NCBI GenBank assembly: GCA_036768485.1
Contig: JAVLUZ010000710.1
Span: 241,165-305,164 of the forward strand
Length of the DNA: 64,000 bases
Direction: 5' to 3'
DNA from: Mermis nigrescens
Taxonomy: Eukaryota > Nematoda > Enoplea > Mermithida > Mermithidae
Below the pieces are notes generated by a model. That model worked only from the letters and a program-made list of their open reading frames with translations, was not told the origin of the DNA and ran no database searches. The translations under genes were made by a program, and so were the position numbers. Numbering within the stretch: the stretch's first letter is position 1; every line of letters begins with the position of its first letter. Shown one piece after another: positions 1-10,162 of this stretch.

Positions 1-264
1 ATCCTTGCTAACTACTTAATTTATTTTTAGAAAGATTGAATAATTAACAGAGCTTAGAATTCAAAAATCTTCTTGATACAGCAGTAAGCCTTGCGTTTGA
101 CAAATAACAAATGTAAAATCGGTCTAAATATGTATCTTATGCATAACATTATATTGGAAGCAAGGCATGTTGTTAGTATATAAGCCCGGGCCCGGGCCCG
201 GTACCAAGCCCGGCAGCAAAGCCCGGGCCCGGGCCCGGTATTTTTTGAGCCCGGTCGATCACTG
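1..264. mobile_element. Right end of an F-type hAT-like element (CCGGGC repeat variant), left part outside window
   Basis: Positions 183-264 hold tandem CCGGGC hexamers, a short AT spacer, and the terminal word CGGTCGATCACTG ending at 264. That word matches the ends of the complete F elements at 12393, 18308 and 32030 apart from the family-specific bases. The sequence right after it (265-330) is also found at 33143-33190 and 34139-34200 without the F end, which places the boundary at 264. No matching left end is visible, so the element starts before base 1 or is truncated. No coding capacity is recognised. Confidence 0.7.
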
Positions 265-603
265 CACTGACCGCCAAAAATCATTGCAAATTGCATATTC
301 ATTCTTTATCACGCCAAATATTTTTGGCCAATGGGGGGGGGGGGGGCCGCCCCCCCATTGGCCCTTCTCAAATCCGCGCCCCTGAACGTATGTACCTATC
401 TATAGATTTCCAACTTGTACAAATTAGAATAATATTACAGAATTCAGTTTTTCCTTTTTTAACAAAGTTCCCTCTCTTATTTATTGTACCAATGCTCTTC
501 TTTAGTGTTCACTAGAATCACTCTAGTTTACGAATATAAGCTCATACATTCAATACATACATCGAAAAATCAGAGCCTATCAGAGATTTTCAAGGGACCA
601 GAT
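265..603. repeat. Dispersed repeat piece (U family) with G/C homopolymer tracts
   Basis: Positions 265-330 match segments at 33143-33190 and 34139-34200 (word TCATTGCAAATTGCAT followed by TTCTTTATC). A G-run and C-run (about 336-357) precede a tail resembling AAATCCGCGCCCCTG, as at 34240-34257 and 34318-34334. This looks like the end of another short DNA transposon. No gene is seen in 390-595. Confidence 0.5.
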
Positions 604-1013
604 CAGACGTCTGCTTGGGAAGGTTTTGGGGGGTGTTTGACCCCCCTCCCCTTAGAATGGCAACTAAGCCCTCCCTGCAAAATGGCTGTGACCCCCCAAA
701 ATTGTCGATTTTCTGTAAAAGTTGTAAAAGCTGTAAAAAGAGTGCCTTTTTAGGCGTTTTCAGCTCATTTTTGGCTCAAAAATCTCAAATTTTCGACGCT
801 TCGCGCCATATGCACATTTTTTGACTATATTTTGTTCAATTTACTAAATTTTTTCAAATTTTCTTGAGATTTCTTTTACGTTTTTATGTTCTAAAAAGAG
901 CGTGCATTGTCTAAAACGTCAAAAAACCGTGTTTTTGATGTGTACCCATTGTTTTTTAGCCCAAAAAGGCACTTTTTAGAAAATTTTGGGCCTGAGCCCC
1001 CTGTACGTGTATG
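604..1013. mobile_element. C-like hAT-type short element with 7/8 target duplication
   Basis: The element begins CAGACGTCTG and ends ACGTGTATG. It is flanked by GACCAGAT (596-603) and CACCAGAT (1014-1021), an 8-bp duplication with one mismatch. Its interior shares layout with elements at 35040-35430 and 36030-36451: two C-rich blocks, the GGCGCTTCGCGCC-type hairpin at about 797-810, and a TTTTTAGCCCAAAA word near the right end. It is about 410 bp with no ORF of note, so it is a non-autonomous element. Confidence 0.6.
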
Positions 1014-1387
1014 CACCAGATGACCCTAATTCGAGATTTAGTCAAAGATTAAAAACATGCTAAATTTGTGATTTAAATTCAACAACATCGCTTTAAGCAA
1101 AAGATTTAAAAACTAATCAAAAATTGATTGTTCACAGAAGTTTCGATGATTATAAAATGTCAAAATTTCGGAAAAATTGATAAATACTTATAATTTCCTA
1201 AAGGTAGAACCGTAAGCGAAGATGGCAAATCCCCGCTCGACTTGATTTTCAAAGTCTTTTCATTTTTATCATTTTTGGCCAAAAATACAGATTTGCTCTC
1301 TTCCATAAAGTTGTAATGTAATTTTATCACATCATATTGTTTTATTATGTATGTATGTGTGTGGGAGCATCTAAGAAGCATACGAAC
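1014..1387. other. Non-coding, no gene recognised (JAZF1-like intron 4)
   Basis: AT-rich DNA with no conserved exon, RNA gene or terminal repeat that I could recognise. It lies in the intron downstream of exon 4 of the JAZF1-like gene, which is read on the minus strand. Confidence 0.4.
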
Positions 1388-1714
1388 CATAAGTGAGCGG
1401 CACCTAAATTCTGGGGAGTGCAATATTTTTCAAAGGTAAAAAAATAGCCTTAAAAATGGTGGTATGGCGAAAAAAACACCTTTTTTCAACGTTTATCATC
1501 GAGCACTATCCACTGGCATCAAAAAATTGCGAAAAAACAAAAAATTCAAAAATTGAATTCTGGGGAGGTATTTTGGTTTCGGGGAGGTATTTTGGTTTCT
1601 CGGGGGGGGGGGGTATTTTGGTTTCTCGGGGGGGTATTTTGGTTCCTCGGGGGGGTATTCTGGTTTCTGGGGGCGGGGTGCATACCCCAACCCCCACAAA
1701 CACGCCCAGGTGTG
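1388..1714 (+). mobile_element. B element (hAT-like MITE) abutting the exon 4 splice donor
   Basis: It starts CATAAGTGAGCGGCAC and ends CGCCCAGGTGTG. The flanks are ATACGAAC (1380-1387) and ATACGTAC (1715-1722), a 7/8 duplication fitting the hAT preference nTnnnnAn. The interior carries the family core at 1470-1560 (GAGCACTATCCA). A minisatellite of about five units of GGGTATTTTGGTTTCTC with G-runs spans roughly 1565-1675, longer than in other B copies. The right-hand duplication includes the minus-strand donor GTACGTAT of the neighbouring exon, so the element entered exactly at an exon-intron junction. Confidence 0.85.
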
Positions 1715-1722
1715 ATACGTAC

Positions 1723-1864
1723 TGATTGTACGAGCTAGAATCGTATGACGAAGTTGATAAGCTGATTCCCAACTGAGCGCTGCTATCTTCAATTGCGCTC
1801 GCGGAATCAGAAGACATCGACTCGTTGCCAATACTGACAGTTTCCTCGTCGCAAATCTCGCCAG
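1723..1864 (-). CDS. JAZF1-like: JAZF1-like zinc-finger protein, exon 4 (acidic serine-rich segment)
   Basis: Read on the minus strand, this exon follows an acceptor TTTTAAAG at 1865-1872 and ends before a donor GTACGT (1722 downward). It encodes an acidic, serine-rich stretch beginning GEICDEETVS and continuing SMSSDSASAIEDSS. Joined to exon 3 it gives RSSATPST-GEICDEE, which parallels RSST-P-T-G-SEYDEEE in vertebrate JAZF1, where an acidic linker precedes the C-terminal fingers. It is entered in phase 1 and left in phase 2. The exons for the C-terminal C2H2 fingers are not visible between 1 and 1700, so they probably lie beyond the left edge. Identification rests on phase, order, strand and composition rather than on a catalytic motif. 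Confidence 0.72.
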
Positions 1865-2667
1865 CTTTAAAACATTGAGGGAAAAAGAGTCAAAAAATTA
1901 GACAAGAGAGATGCAAGGCATAGGAATTCTGGGTGTCGGTCACAAGAATATTTCCCAAAGAACATGCGGATCTTGGGGGAAGAGGAGAAGGTTGGGAGGG
2001 TTTTCACCCCATTTTTCACCCACTTCCAGAGATTTCTTCACTCTCCCCCTAAATTCACGATTCCGCAAAATTTTCAAAAAATTTAATAAAACGTGCTGTT
2101 TTCGGCACTGTTTTTTGTACGAAAAATTCGTTTTTTAGCACAGTGAAAAACATTCCAATAACTAACTAAACTTTATGTGAAAAGTTGTACAAATATCGCC
2201 CCAGAAATCTTTATACGAGCCTTAAAGTCTTTGCCCCGTCCAGTACAAGAAAAACGGTGGTTTTAGGCGTTTTTCGCTATCCGTTCGCTCAAAAGTGATA
2301 AATTTTCGGCACTTCACGTCATATACGCATTTTTTGACTATATATTGTCCAATTTAATCGAATTTTTTTATATTTTTCAAAATTTTTTGTTTTTATGCTC
2401 TAAAAAAGTATAACATCGTCAAAATTGCCGGAAACCGATTTCTTTCACGCACACCCAGAACCCATTGCTTTTGAGCCCGAAAAGGCATTTCAACATTTCA
2501 AAATTTTACATTCCTTTATAATCCCCATGCTGTGCATGTTTACTAGAAAAATTGGTTTTCTAGTTCAAAACACTGAACGCAAGTCAAGCAACTTTTTCTG
2601 ACTTATTTATATGAATATACATGTATTTAACAACGAATCTTAGTAGAATCAATGGAAAAGTATGGCC

Positions 2668-2668
<1 letters not shown>
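1865..2668. other. Intron 3 segment with degenerate C-like element
   Basis: Part of JAZF1-like intron 3. From about 1961 (CATGCGGATCTTGGGGG) to about 2535 (CTGTGCATGTTTAC) the sequence is a diverged copy of the C family, with a weak hairpin word at 2300-2320. I could not find a matching target duplication. No exon is seen. Confidence 0.45.

Positions 2669-2730
<62 letters not shown>
2669..2730. repeat. (TA)n microsatellite
   Basis: About 31 uninterrupted TA dinucleotides, directly followed by a CACATGGGCGTAGGCAGG element end. Confidence 0.95.
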
Positions 2731-2734
<4 letters not shown>

Positions 2735-2735
<1 letters not shown>

Positions 2736-3585
2736 GGGCGTAGGCAGGGGGGCGGGGGGCCGACCCTCCCCTTAGCCCGAAAACAATTTTGGAAAGGTAA
2801 GGAAATGCATGAAAATTGGCATCATTTTATCGAAAATTCTCAAAATTCTTGGCGCTTCGCGCCGTAGAATCATTACTTTCGTTTATTTAGGCCTAAGCGC
2901 GTCCAAAAACGTCATTTTTTATAGCTGCTCCCCCTTAGCCCAAAAATAATTTTGAAAGGTAAGGAAGTGTGAAAATTGCCATCATTTTATCGAAAATTCT
3001 CAAAATTTTCGGCGCTTCACGCCGTAGAACCATTATTTTCGTTCACTTGAGGCCCAGGCGCGGCCAAAACGTCATTTTTTATAGCTGTTCCCCCTTAGCC
3101 CAAAAATAATTTTGGAAAGGTAAGGAAGTGCGTGAAAATTGCCATCATTTTATCGAAAATTCTCAAAATTTTCGGCGCTTCACGCCGTAGAACCATTATT
3201 TTCGTTCACTTAGGCCCAGGCGCGGCCAAAAAACGTCATTTTTTATAGCTGCTCCCCCTTAGCCCAAAAATAATTTTGGAAAGGTAAGGAAATGCGTGAA
3301 AATTGGCATCATTTTATCGAAAATTCTCAAAATTTTTTGGCGCTTCATGTCGCACGTAGAATCATTACTTTCTGTTTATTTAGGCCCAAGCGCGGCCAAA
3401 AACGTCATTTTTTATAGCTGCTCCCCCTTAGCCCAAAAATAATTTTGGAAAGGTAAGGAAGTGCGTGAAAATTGCCATCATTTTATCGAAAATTCTCAAA
3501 ATTTTCGGCGCTTCACGCCGTAGAATCCATTATTTTCGTTCATTTAGGCCCAAGCGCGGCCGAAAAAACGTCATTTTTTAAAGCT
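2735..3585. repeat. Tandem array, about five units of roughly 164 bp
   Basis: The word CTTAGCCC recurs at 2771, 2934, 3094, 3258 and 3427 (spacings 163, 160, 164, 169). Each unit holds an AATAATTTTGGAAAGGTAAG block, a CATCATTTTATCGAAAATTC block, a CpG hairpin word of the GGCGCTTCACGCC type and a GCGCGGCCAAAAACGTC block. The array starts with an end resembling the CAGGGGCGTAG class of hAT-like termini, so it is probably the internally expanded body of a short DNA transposon inside JAZF1-like intron 3. Confidence 0.85.
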
Positions 3586-3721
3586 TATTAGGAGAAAATA
3601 AAAATTTTCGGAAAAATTGAATGTTATGAGCTCAACGGATAGAGCATGTTCGCAAACGTCAGAAAATGCACTTTATTTGGCGCCCCTGCGACCATATCCC
3701 TAAATATAGGGTCACCAATTT

Positions 3722-5418
3722 TGGACCGCACGGGACCCCGACCCCGAAAAACCCCGGCCTAAACCCTGACCGGGGGCATGATTTTTCGAGTCGGGGTTGA
3801 ACCTTTTTTCGGGGGGAAATATAGCATTTTATTTGTTGGTACATAGAAGAATTGTATAAATAGCAAATAAATTCGGAGCAAGGACCATTCATTCACCAGC
3901 AAAATTAATATGTTAAAGTCGACACTCGCGATATTTCATAAAAAGTACGCCTGGTCGCCATGTTGTTAAGACGTACATACATGTTCGCATATTTTCCATT
4001 ATGAAGTGCGCCGAAATTACTGCGGAATCACAGGCGTAGCCGGGGGAATGGAGGCACATGCCCCCCAGAATTTTTCAGAAATTATGTTGATTTTTCTGGC
4101 GCAATGTGTCCAGAACATTGAGTTTAAAAAGGCACAAACGTCAAAATTTTCCGGCGCTTCGCGCCAAGTCATTATTATTTATTGTTATACAGATCCAATG
4201 AATTTAAAAGCTTGAATCTGTTAAAATAATCCAGCACTTCGCAGCACTTTAGTGATTTAATGCACTATTAGTTCATTGAATGAAACAGCATATGCTTGTT
4301 GAACATAATAGTAAAAGTGCGAAAATGTTTGCGTACCAATTTGTCTATTCTCTGCTTTGTTTATCTTTCTTTACACGAGACACATAATTCTATGCTAAAT
4401 GAAAGGAAAGGCCAAATTTTCTTGTGTTTTTTGCGCATTTTCTGTTTTCTGAACTAGTTAATAAGAAGGCCACAAATGGGCCTGAAAATGGTAAGAACAA
4501 AATTCTCATTGATACATCTTTCAATGACTTATTGGTTGCGACCCGCTGCTGTGCTACATACTTAGCAGAGGTCGAAAAACGCATTTCAGCTCAGAAGTTT
4601 TGTGCAGTGTAGGTGTTCATCAATTTTTAACTTTTTTTGGACTAAATTCAGAACCGAGATTTTGCCAATTTGTGAAAATTTTAACTTTACTAATTTAAAA
4701 AATTAGAGTGCTTTTTTACAAAATTTTCAGGGGTTCTGCTCTGGGCCTCGTTGGGGGCGCTTGAGCACCACCCCAGACCCCCAGCCGTACAACCTCGTTC
4801 TACATGTTGAAAGAGATTTTTAGGAGGACAGAAAAGGTAAAAGGATTAGAAATTTTTAAAAATTTTCGGCGCTGCAATTAGTTTATCTGTTCTGCATGAT
4901 TTAAGCGGTATAAATTGAGTTTAAAGAGTAAAAACGTCAAAATTTTCCTGCGCTTAGCACCGCCGATTATTGTCTTAAGGCGGTAAAATATGACTGAATT
5001 TCTTGATGCTTTGCGCCACTTATGATTTCCGAACTATTTGCAAAAATAAAAAGGCGTAAATTCTACATGAAAACGCTAAAAATTTCGAAAATTTTCGGCG
5101 CTTCGCGCCATTGTTCCTCTACAATCAGTGCGCCATAGAAAACCGTTATGAAAAAACTGTGGAAGAAAACGAAAAAGCGAGAGCGATTAGTAATTAAAAT
5201 TGAAAGTAATGCTAAATTGCTAAAACCATGTTTGAACTTGGAATGAAAATAAAATGTTGAACATAACCAGCTTTATTAGTATGCTCTACAAACAAGTGAA
5301 GGTATCGTTTTTATCCTTTTCAAATTGGTATGTAATCATGCAATGTTAATTGTTAATCTTCAGCCCCGATCCGGACCCCGACCCCGATCGGGGGTGAAAA
5401 TCTGACCCCGTACGATCA

Positions 5419-5421
<3 letters not shown>
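3722..5421. mobile_element. Diverged F element (CCCCGA repeat variant), left terminus degraded
   Basis: Its right end, GTACGATCACTG at 5410-5421, and the preceding 250 bp match the right end of the complete element 12393-15089. Its left part (about 3731-4005) matches 12410-12700, including GACCCCGACCCCG repeats. The left terminal CAGTGATCG word is not intact and no target duplication is evident. Between the two ends sits H-family DNA (4010-5120), replacing the foldback found inside the 12393 copy. Confidence 0.7.
4010..5120 (-). mobile_element. H-family repeat, nested in the F element
   Basis: The block starts with CACAGGCGTAGCCGGGGG and carries five hairpin words related to GGCGCTTCGCGCC (near 4153, 4866, 4950, 5000 and 5098). 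Segments at 4400-4740 and 4740-4830 are the reverse complement of 53400-53500 and 53180-53290, so this is the same family as the copy at 52546-53480. It has no recognised protein. Confidence 0.6.

Positions 5422-5489
<68 letters not shown>
5422..5489. repeat. (TA)n microsatellite
   Basis: About 34 TA units starting immediately at the end of the F element, probably its insertion target or a later expansion of a TA-rich duplication. Confidence 0.95.
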
Positions 5490-5492
<3 letters not shown>

Positions 5493-5761
5493 GCCGAGTA
5501 TAACTGAATAGTGCATCCGAAGAGCATTATAATTCGAAAAATTGATTTCTTAGATTAAATCAAAATGAAATTAAGAATTAAAATTTTATCATTTTAATTT
5601 AACTAATTTAATATTTTATATAATAACTATTTCGAACCCCTACTTATTTTTTAATAATAAATTTTAAATTTAATTAAAATTTTAAATTAAAATCAAAATT
5701 TTAGAAATTGAAAAATTGAGATTTAATTAAAATTTTAGCCGACATGACCAAGGGGTCGCAC

Positions 5762-5973
5762 TAGATGGTGTTGCTGAACTGCGAGCCATAGATAAGCCAG
5801 TATGGATAGGCGACTTCATTAAGTTAGGTAAGGGCTGATGGTGAGGGGCCCGGACAAATTTTTTTGCCAGCGGCTGAATCGCCGATGACGCGCTAAAAAC
5901 CGGTTCTAGATTCAATGTAATAGGTTCGGGGGTGATCGGCTTTGGCTTCTCATCCGGAAAACTTTGGTAATAT
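5762..5973 (-). CDS. JAZF1-like: JAZF1-like zinc-finger protein, exon 3 (proline/serine linker)
   Basis: A strong acceptor (TTATTTTCGATATTTGCAG on the minus strand, ending at 5974) opens an exon in phase 2, so AG from exon 2 plus A gives Arg. It encodes YYQSFPDEKPKPITPEPITL, then a proline/serine-rich linker ending in RSSATPS. Vertebrate JAZF1 has the same order after its LSYINR word: a charged helix, a PKLSLTL-like word, then proline/serine-rich sequence ending RSSTPTG. The chosen donor (GTGCGA at 5761 downward) leaves phase 1 and joins exon 4 cleanly. The frame stays open to about 5730, so a slightly longer exon cannot be excluded. A linker role is inferred; no domain is present. Confidence 0.8.
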
Positions 5974-6178
5974 CTGCAAATATCGAAAATAAATGGGCAA
6001 CATGGTGGCAAGGTAGGGGTAGCCTGGATAAATGGGCAGCGCCCCTATTCTTGGGGTCTGGGTGGTGTAAAACCGCGAAAATTCCAAGAAAAACATGCAA
6101 AAATCCAATTCTGAGGTACACTGATTTTTGGGGGTCTACCAGATCCTCGAAAGAATTTATAGTCTAAATACCCTCCAT

Positions 6179-6420
6179 CATAGGTGGGCGGCACCAAAAT
6201 TCTGGGGGTGCAAGATGTTTCAAAGGTCAAAGCATGGCCTTAAAAATTGTGGTACGTGGCAAAAAACACCATTTTTCAACGTTTCTCATCGAGCACTATC
6301 CATTGGCATTAAAAAATAGCGAAAAAAACAAAAGAATTTCAGAAATTGAATTCTGGAGGTATTTTGGTTTCTTGGGGGTGCATGCCCTCCACCCAAATCT
6401 CCCCCACACGCCCAGGTGTG
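6179..6420 (+). mobile_element. B element in JAZF1-like intron 3 flank (upstream of exon 3)
   Basis: It begins CATAGGTGGGCGGCACC and ends CGCCCAGGTGTG, with the family core GAGCACTATCCATTGGCAT at about 6291-6310. Flanks CCCTCCAT and CCCTTCAC match at six of eight positions, so the duplication is weak. A second, very similar end word follows about 20 bp later. The copy lies in intron 2, between exons 2 and 3. Confidence 0.7.
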
Positions 6421-7541
6421 CCCTTCACCCTCGCCCACGTGTGGTGGAGAGAATTAGATTCGAGAATTACCATATTATAAATATGGTTCTTCGGTGTTCT
6501 TAAATGCCACTTCCGAAAAAAACGAGACGATTAAATTCAATTTCAAATACATTTCAACTGCATAAAATGCCCGCTGCTGACCACAATTGATATAGATAAC
6601 TCGAAGTGTTCGATCGACGATTATTTATAAATGGACAAATTTACAGGAGTACAATATTTTGGCAATAAACCGACCAAACTCATTAAAGATACGTGTAAAT
6701 AAATACGCTAGATTTTGTAATTTTGCTCGAAAATCTATCAGCAAAACCTTGCATATACTAAAATTTCCTTATAGTACCCGGTTTTTGAAAACTTTCGAGA
6801 AGGTACAACCCTCTCTATGTCCCTGTGTGAATGACAATAACCACAAATTTAACAGAGGTGCAGAGAATGCCTCACGCAGTCGGTCGTCTCCATCCCCCAA
6901 GTTGAGATGTTCACCCCTCCCCCTAATTTGGGATTCAATCTACGTTTTTAAGCCTTCTTAGATGCTTTTGTTCGTCATTTTCGACCAAAAATAAAGGCCC
7001 TTCGCGCCAAAACTGGCCGACTACTGCCACGCCACCCAAATTTCTGAGCTCTTACGTATATGTATAGAAAGAACGCGTTAGGAAAAAGCTGTCTACTTTT
7101 GACAATTAAATTAAAAATATTATTGAGTTCAACTAAATTCGAACTTAGCACGATCAAAGACTGAGAAACCATAAGTAGCTCTATTTTTGGCTGCGCTTAA
7201 AGCAAAACTATGAAAAAAATCACGTACGGGCGGAAAGAGACAAAAATATTATACTGTTCTTACAAAAAACACGATTTTTTCAGGTCGGCTAATGGAAGGG
7301 GTTCGCCGCCTTCACCTTCTCTAAATGGACACCTATCATCGCCAAAAATAATGAAAATCTGTTAATTAAAGACCGGAAAATAAAAACTTCATATTTGTTC
7401 AAATCTCGTATGCTAAATCAACATTGGTAGCTCCTGCATTGAAATTTGAAAAAAAAAATTTAATTTGAAAATAAAAATCGGCACCCAAAATTAGCACTGT
7501 TGCATGAACATATTTTTGTTGGCCAAACCAAAAATGATAAC
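6421..7541. other. Intron 2 sequence, no gene recognised
   Basis: AT-rich intron DNA between exons 2 and 3. I see no conserved exon or terminal repeats. A short palindromic word near 7000 (CTTCGCGCC) is a single relic of the dispersed hairpin motif. Confidence 0.5.
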
Positions 7542-7624
7542 CTGCAAATATAGCTGAGTGGAATTAATTGCGCTGGTTGTTGGCCATGCTGCTGAAGAGC
7601 GGTAAAGCGCTTTTGAAATTCGGC
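7542..7624 (-). CDS. JAZF1-like: JAZF1-like zinc-finger protein, exon 2
   Basis: On the minus strand the exon encodes AEFQKRFTALQQHGQQPAQL then IPLSYIC and ends in AG before the donor GTTATC. The word LSYICR corresponds to LSYINR in JAZF1, preceded by a glutamine-rich stretch as in the vertebrate protein (ELQQPTYVA). Taking the acceptor AACGAG (7625-7630) keeps phase 0 with exon 1. An alternative acceptor eight bases upstream (TCTATTAAG, exon from 7632) has a better pyrimidine tract but would need a phase-1 end of exon 1. The junction with exon 3 is unambiguous: AG plus A gives Arg. Confidence 0.8.
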
Positions 7625-7897
7625 CTCGTTGGCTTAATAGAAAATTAATAAAAAAATCATAAAACTTGACTTAAAAAACTATGACAAAAATATTTCTTTA
7701 GTCGATGACCTAAAATTAATACTAATAATTAAATATATAAATCATAATTAAGACAAAGTTCTAAAATATATGCCCTCCCTATACACAGATTTTTGGGATA
7801 CAATGAATTGAAAAATCTAATTTAGGGCAATGAATTTGGAAATTTTTAATCAAATTTCGAAACTTAAGAGTAATCTATTCAAATTTGAAAAGACTTA

Positions 7898-9057
7898 AGC
7901 CCGAAACATACTTCACGCGGCGCGGCGAACGGCGCAAATTCGCCGCAGCGGTCGCCGCGCCGAATTCGCGCTGACCCATGGCATACTCTCTGGCGCCGCG
8001 CGGCGAGGCGCGAAATTTGCCGCGCCGCATTTCAAGGCATATTTCAAGCGGCCCAAGGCATACTTCAAGCGGCCGCCGCGCCGCAACCAAATTCGCTAAA
8101 GTCCAATTTTTTTGCTGCTTTTCATGGCACACTTCACCGCGCGGCGAGAAGCAAATAATGTTTATTTTTAGCATTTTTTTGATTTTTTTCGCCGCGCCGC
8201 AGAAGTCCAAACGTTTGAACTTTCTTCGCGAATGCTAATGAGGTGCGCCGGTATCGATCTGCTCTGAATCTATAATGAAGTACGTATCTACGTGAGCGCA
8301 AACGATCTTCGTCGATTTTGAAATGTCATAGAAGTACGTATATGGGAGTACTGGATTTGTACGTTTTGATCAGACTTTTCTCCAATTTGTTGTGTAGCTT
8401 TTAATTATTGCGTACATACCTGTCTTTCGAATAAATAGTGTCAAAAATTCATGCAGGATGCAAGACGTTCCGTCATTGATTCTGGAAGTTTTGTCATTTC
8501 TTGTATAGAAAAGGTGCATGAATCCTGAATACTTCTGACCACTCGGTTGTGTGATTTTATTTTTACTGTACGCATTTTTTGCTTAGGATCATGGATTCCG
8601 ATACAACATTGATAAATGAGGTGCAGAATTTTCCTGCAGTAAGCAGATAACAAGCAAGTGTAAAACAAACTTCCTCCTCCATCTAGCCGAAATCAGTGGT
8701 ACACACATACGTACATATGTACATGGTGTCCTAACGTGGTAACCTACATTGTAAATGCATAAATGAATTTAAATGAGCTTTCGCCAATTTTAAAAAAATC
8801 GATTATGATAAATCAACGCGCTATCATTGCGGCAATTCGCACGGATATGCCAACTAATCGAGCGAAGCGGCGAAGAGTCGCCCAGTTGGTGCCATTTTTT
8901 TCTTGCCGCGCGGCGACTGCGCCGCGTGAAATATGCCTAGGTGACGCGAAGCAGCAGATGAATTTGCGCGCTAGCTGCGCCATGACGTCACATTTTTGGG
9001 TATACTGTGGCCGCAAACCCCTTTGCGGCGCGAGTCGCGTGAAGTATGTTTCGGGCT
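7898..9057. mobile_element. CpG-rich DNA transposon with TTA target duplication (PIF/Harbinger-like by TSD)
   Basis: Perfect 20-bp inverted ends, AGCCCGAAACATACTTCACG, lie at 7898 and (reverse complement) at 9057, each flanked by TTA (7895-7897 and 9058-9060). A 3-bp TTA duplication is the PIF/Harbinger pattern; TTAA, the piggyBac pattern, fits with one base of slippage. The first 350 and last 200 bp are dense in GCGGCGCGGCGA-type words and their complements, giving strong hairpin potential. Open frames across the GC-rich parts look like composition artefacts, and no transposase motif is seen. It is inserted in JAZF1-like intron 1. Confidence 0.8.
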
Positions 9058-9189
9058 TTAAATAGTCGACTCATTTGTAACGAGCTTGACAGACATTAGT
9101 ATTCTCGATTGTGCAAAAGTTACGATAGGTATGTATAAATTTTACGAAAAATTCGTTAACTCAAAAAATTTTGATTTAAGAGATTTTAA

Positions 9190-9415
9190 AACTTAAAAAT
9201 ACCTTTAAAATAAATAGAAACTTAAAAATACCTTTAAAAATAAATAGACCGCATAAACATTACATAGGGCCGTATTGAGAGGGTGCGGGGTCCTCCTAGA
9301 GGCTGTGGGATCTCGCTAAAATTTTTCAAATGATTAGATAATTAGAGGATGCGGGGTCCTCCTCTTGGCTTCTAAAATTTTTCAAATGATTAGATATTGC
9401 CTGGAATATAAGAAT
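9190..9415. repeat. Short local tandem duplications
   Basis: A unit of about 31 bp containing ACTTAAAAATACCTTTAAAA is doubled near 9190-9247. A unit with GTGCGGGGTCCTCCT followed by TTTTTCAAATGATTAGAT is doubled at about 9276-9400. No gene is seen in 9061-10160. Confidence 0.7.
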
Positions 9416-10162
9416 CTAAATTTGAAAAGCATGAAATTTTCGGCGCTTTGTGCCATTTGTACTTAAATAGTTCTTAAGATATTGCGCCTGGTGCGGTCGC
9501 GATTTGCCATGCCATGGACAACCGGTTTTTTCTCTAAAAGTGTGCCGCTTCTGAGACTAACTGAATTCGACAACGATCTCTCAGCATTTATTTAGTCTGA
9601 ATGGATGCACATAAACAAGCATGATCAAAGCATGAAATAAACGAATTCTTATATAATATCGAAAATTTCAATTCTTTCGAGCCTTCTTGTTCTTTCATCA
9701 TAAGTGATTATTTACGGGTTTGAAATTTTCTGGCAAAGGATGTATATAATCTGATAGATCGGATGATCATGGTTATGAAAGTCATGGAATTTATTTATTT
9801 TTGGTACACTCAATTACTTGTGGTAGTTCCCCCTAGATAGGAAGAAGTATTTAGGGCCGAAAAAGTTGACTTATTTCGGGTTCTGATTCAGGTTCGAGTA
9901 CCTAGTACATTCCTAATATTAATCAAAGAGCTTACAGAAGCCGACGGATAAAAAATAATTCATACGAGAAAGCTTTTCTCATTGCTGATTCGATTCACAT
10001 ATTTATCATTAGATACTTTGATCAAAAATTATGTCATTTTACAGCGCAAAATAAGATCCAAATTATGTTAAAATTTGACATTTTTAACATCCTCATTCCT
10101 TTCCTAGAGACCAAAGTTTCTCTACAGATTCTGAGCTTTTAAATGCCTAAAGAGATGGAAAC

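Noticed and set aside
1496..1831. A single minus-strand frame of about 110 codons
   Set aside because: Part of it, in another frame, is the real JAZF1-like exon 4 (1723-1864). The remainder reads through the B element minisatellite.
7978..8238. Open frames on both strands in GC-rich DNA
   Set aside because: They lie in the inverted, CpG-rich ends of a DNA transposon, where stop codons are rare by composition. No protein family is recognisable.
7895..9060. piggyBac assignment of the CpG-rich element
   Set aside because: TTAA flanks fit only with one base of slippage. TTA with perfect 20-bp tips is the simpler reading.
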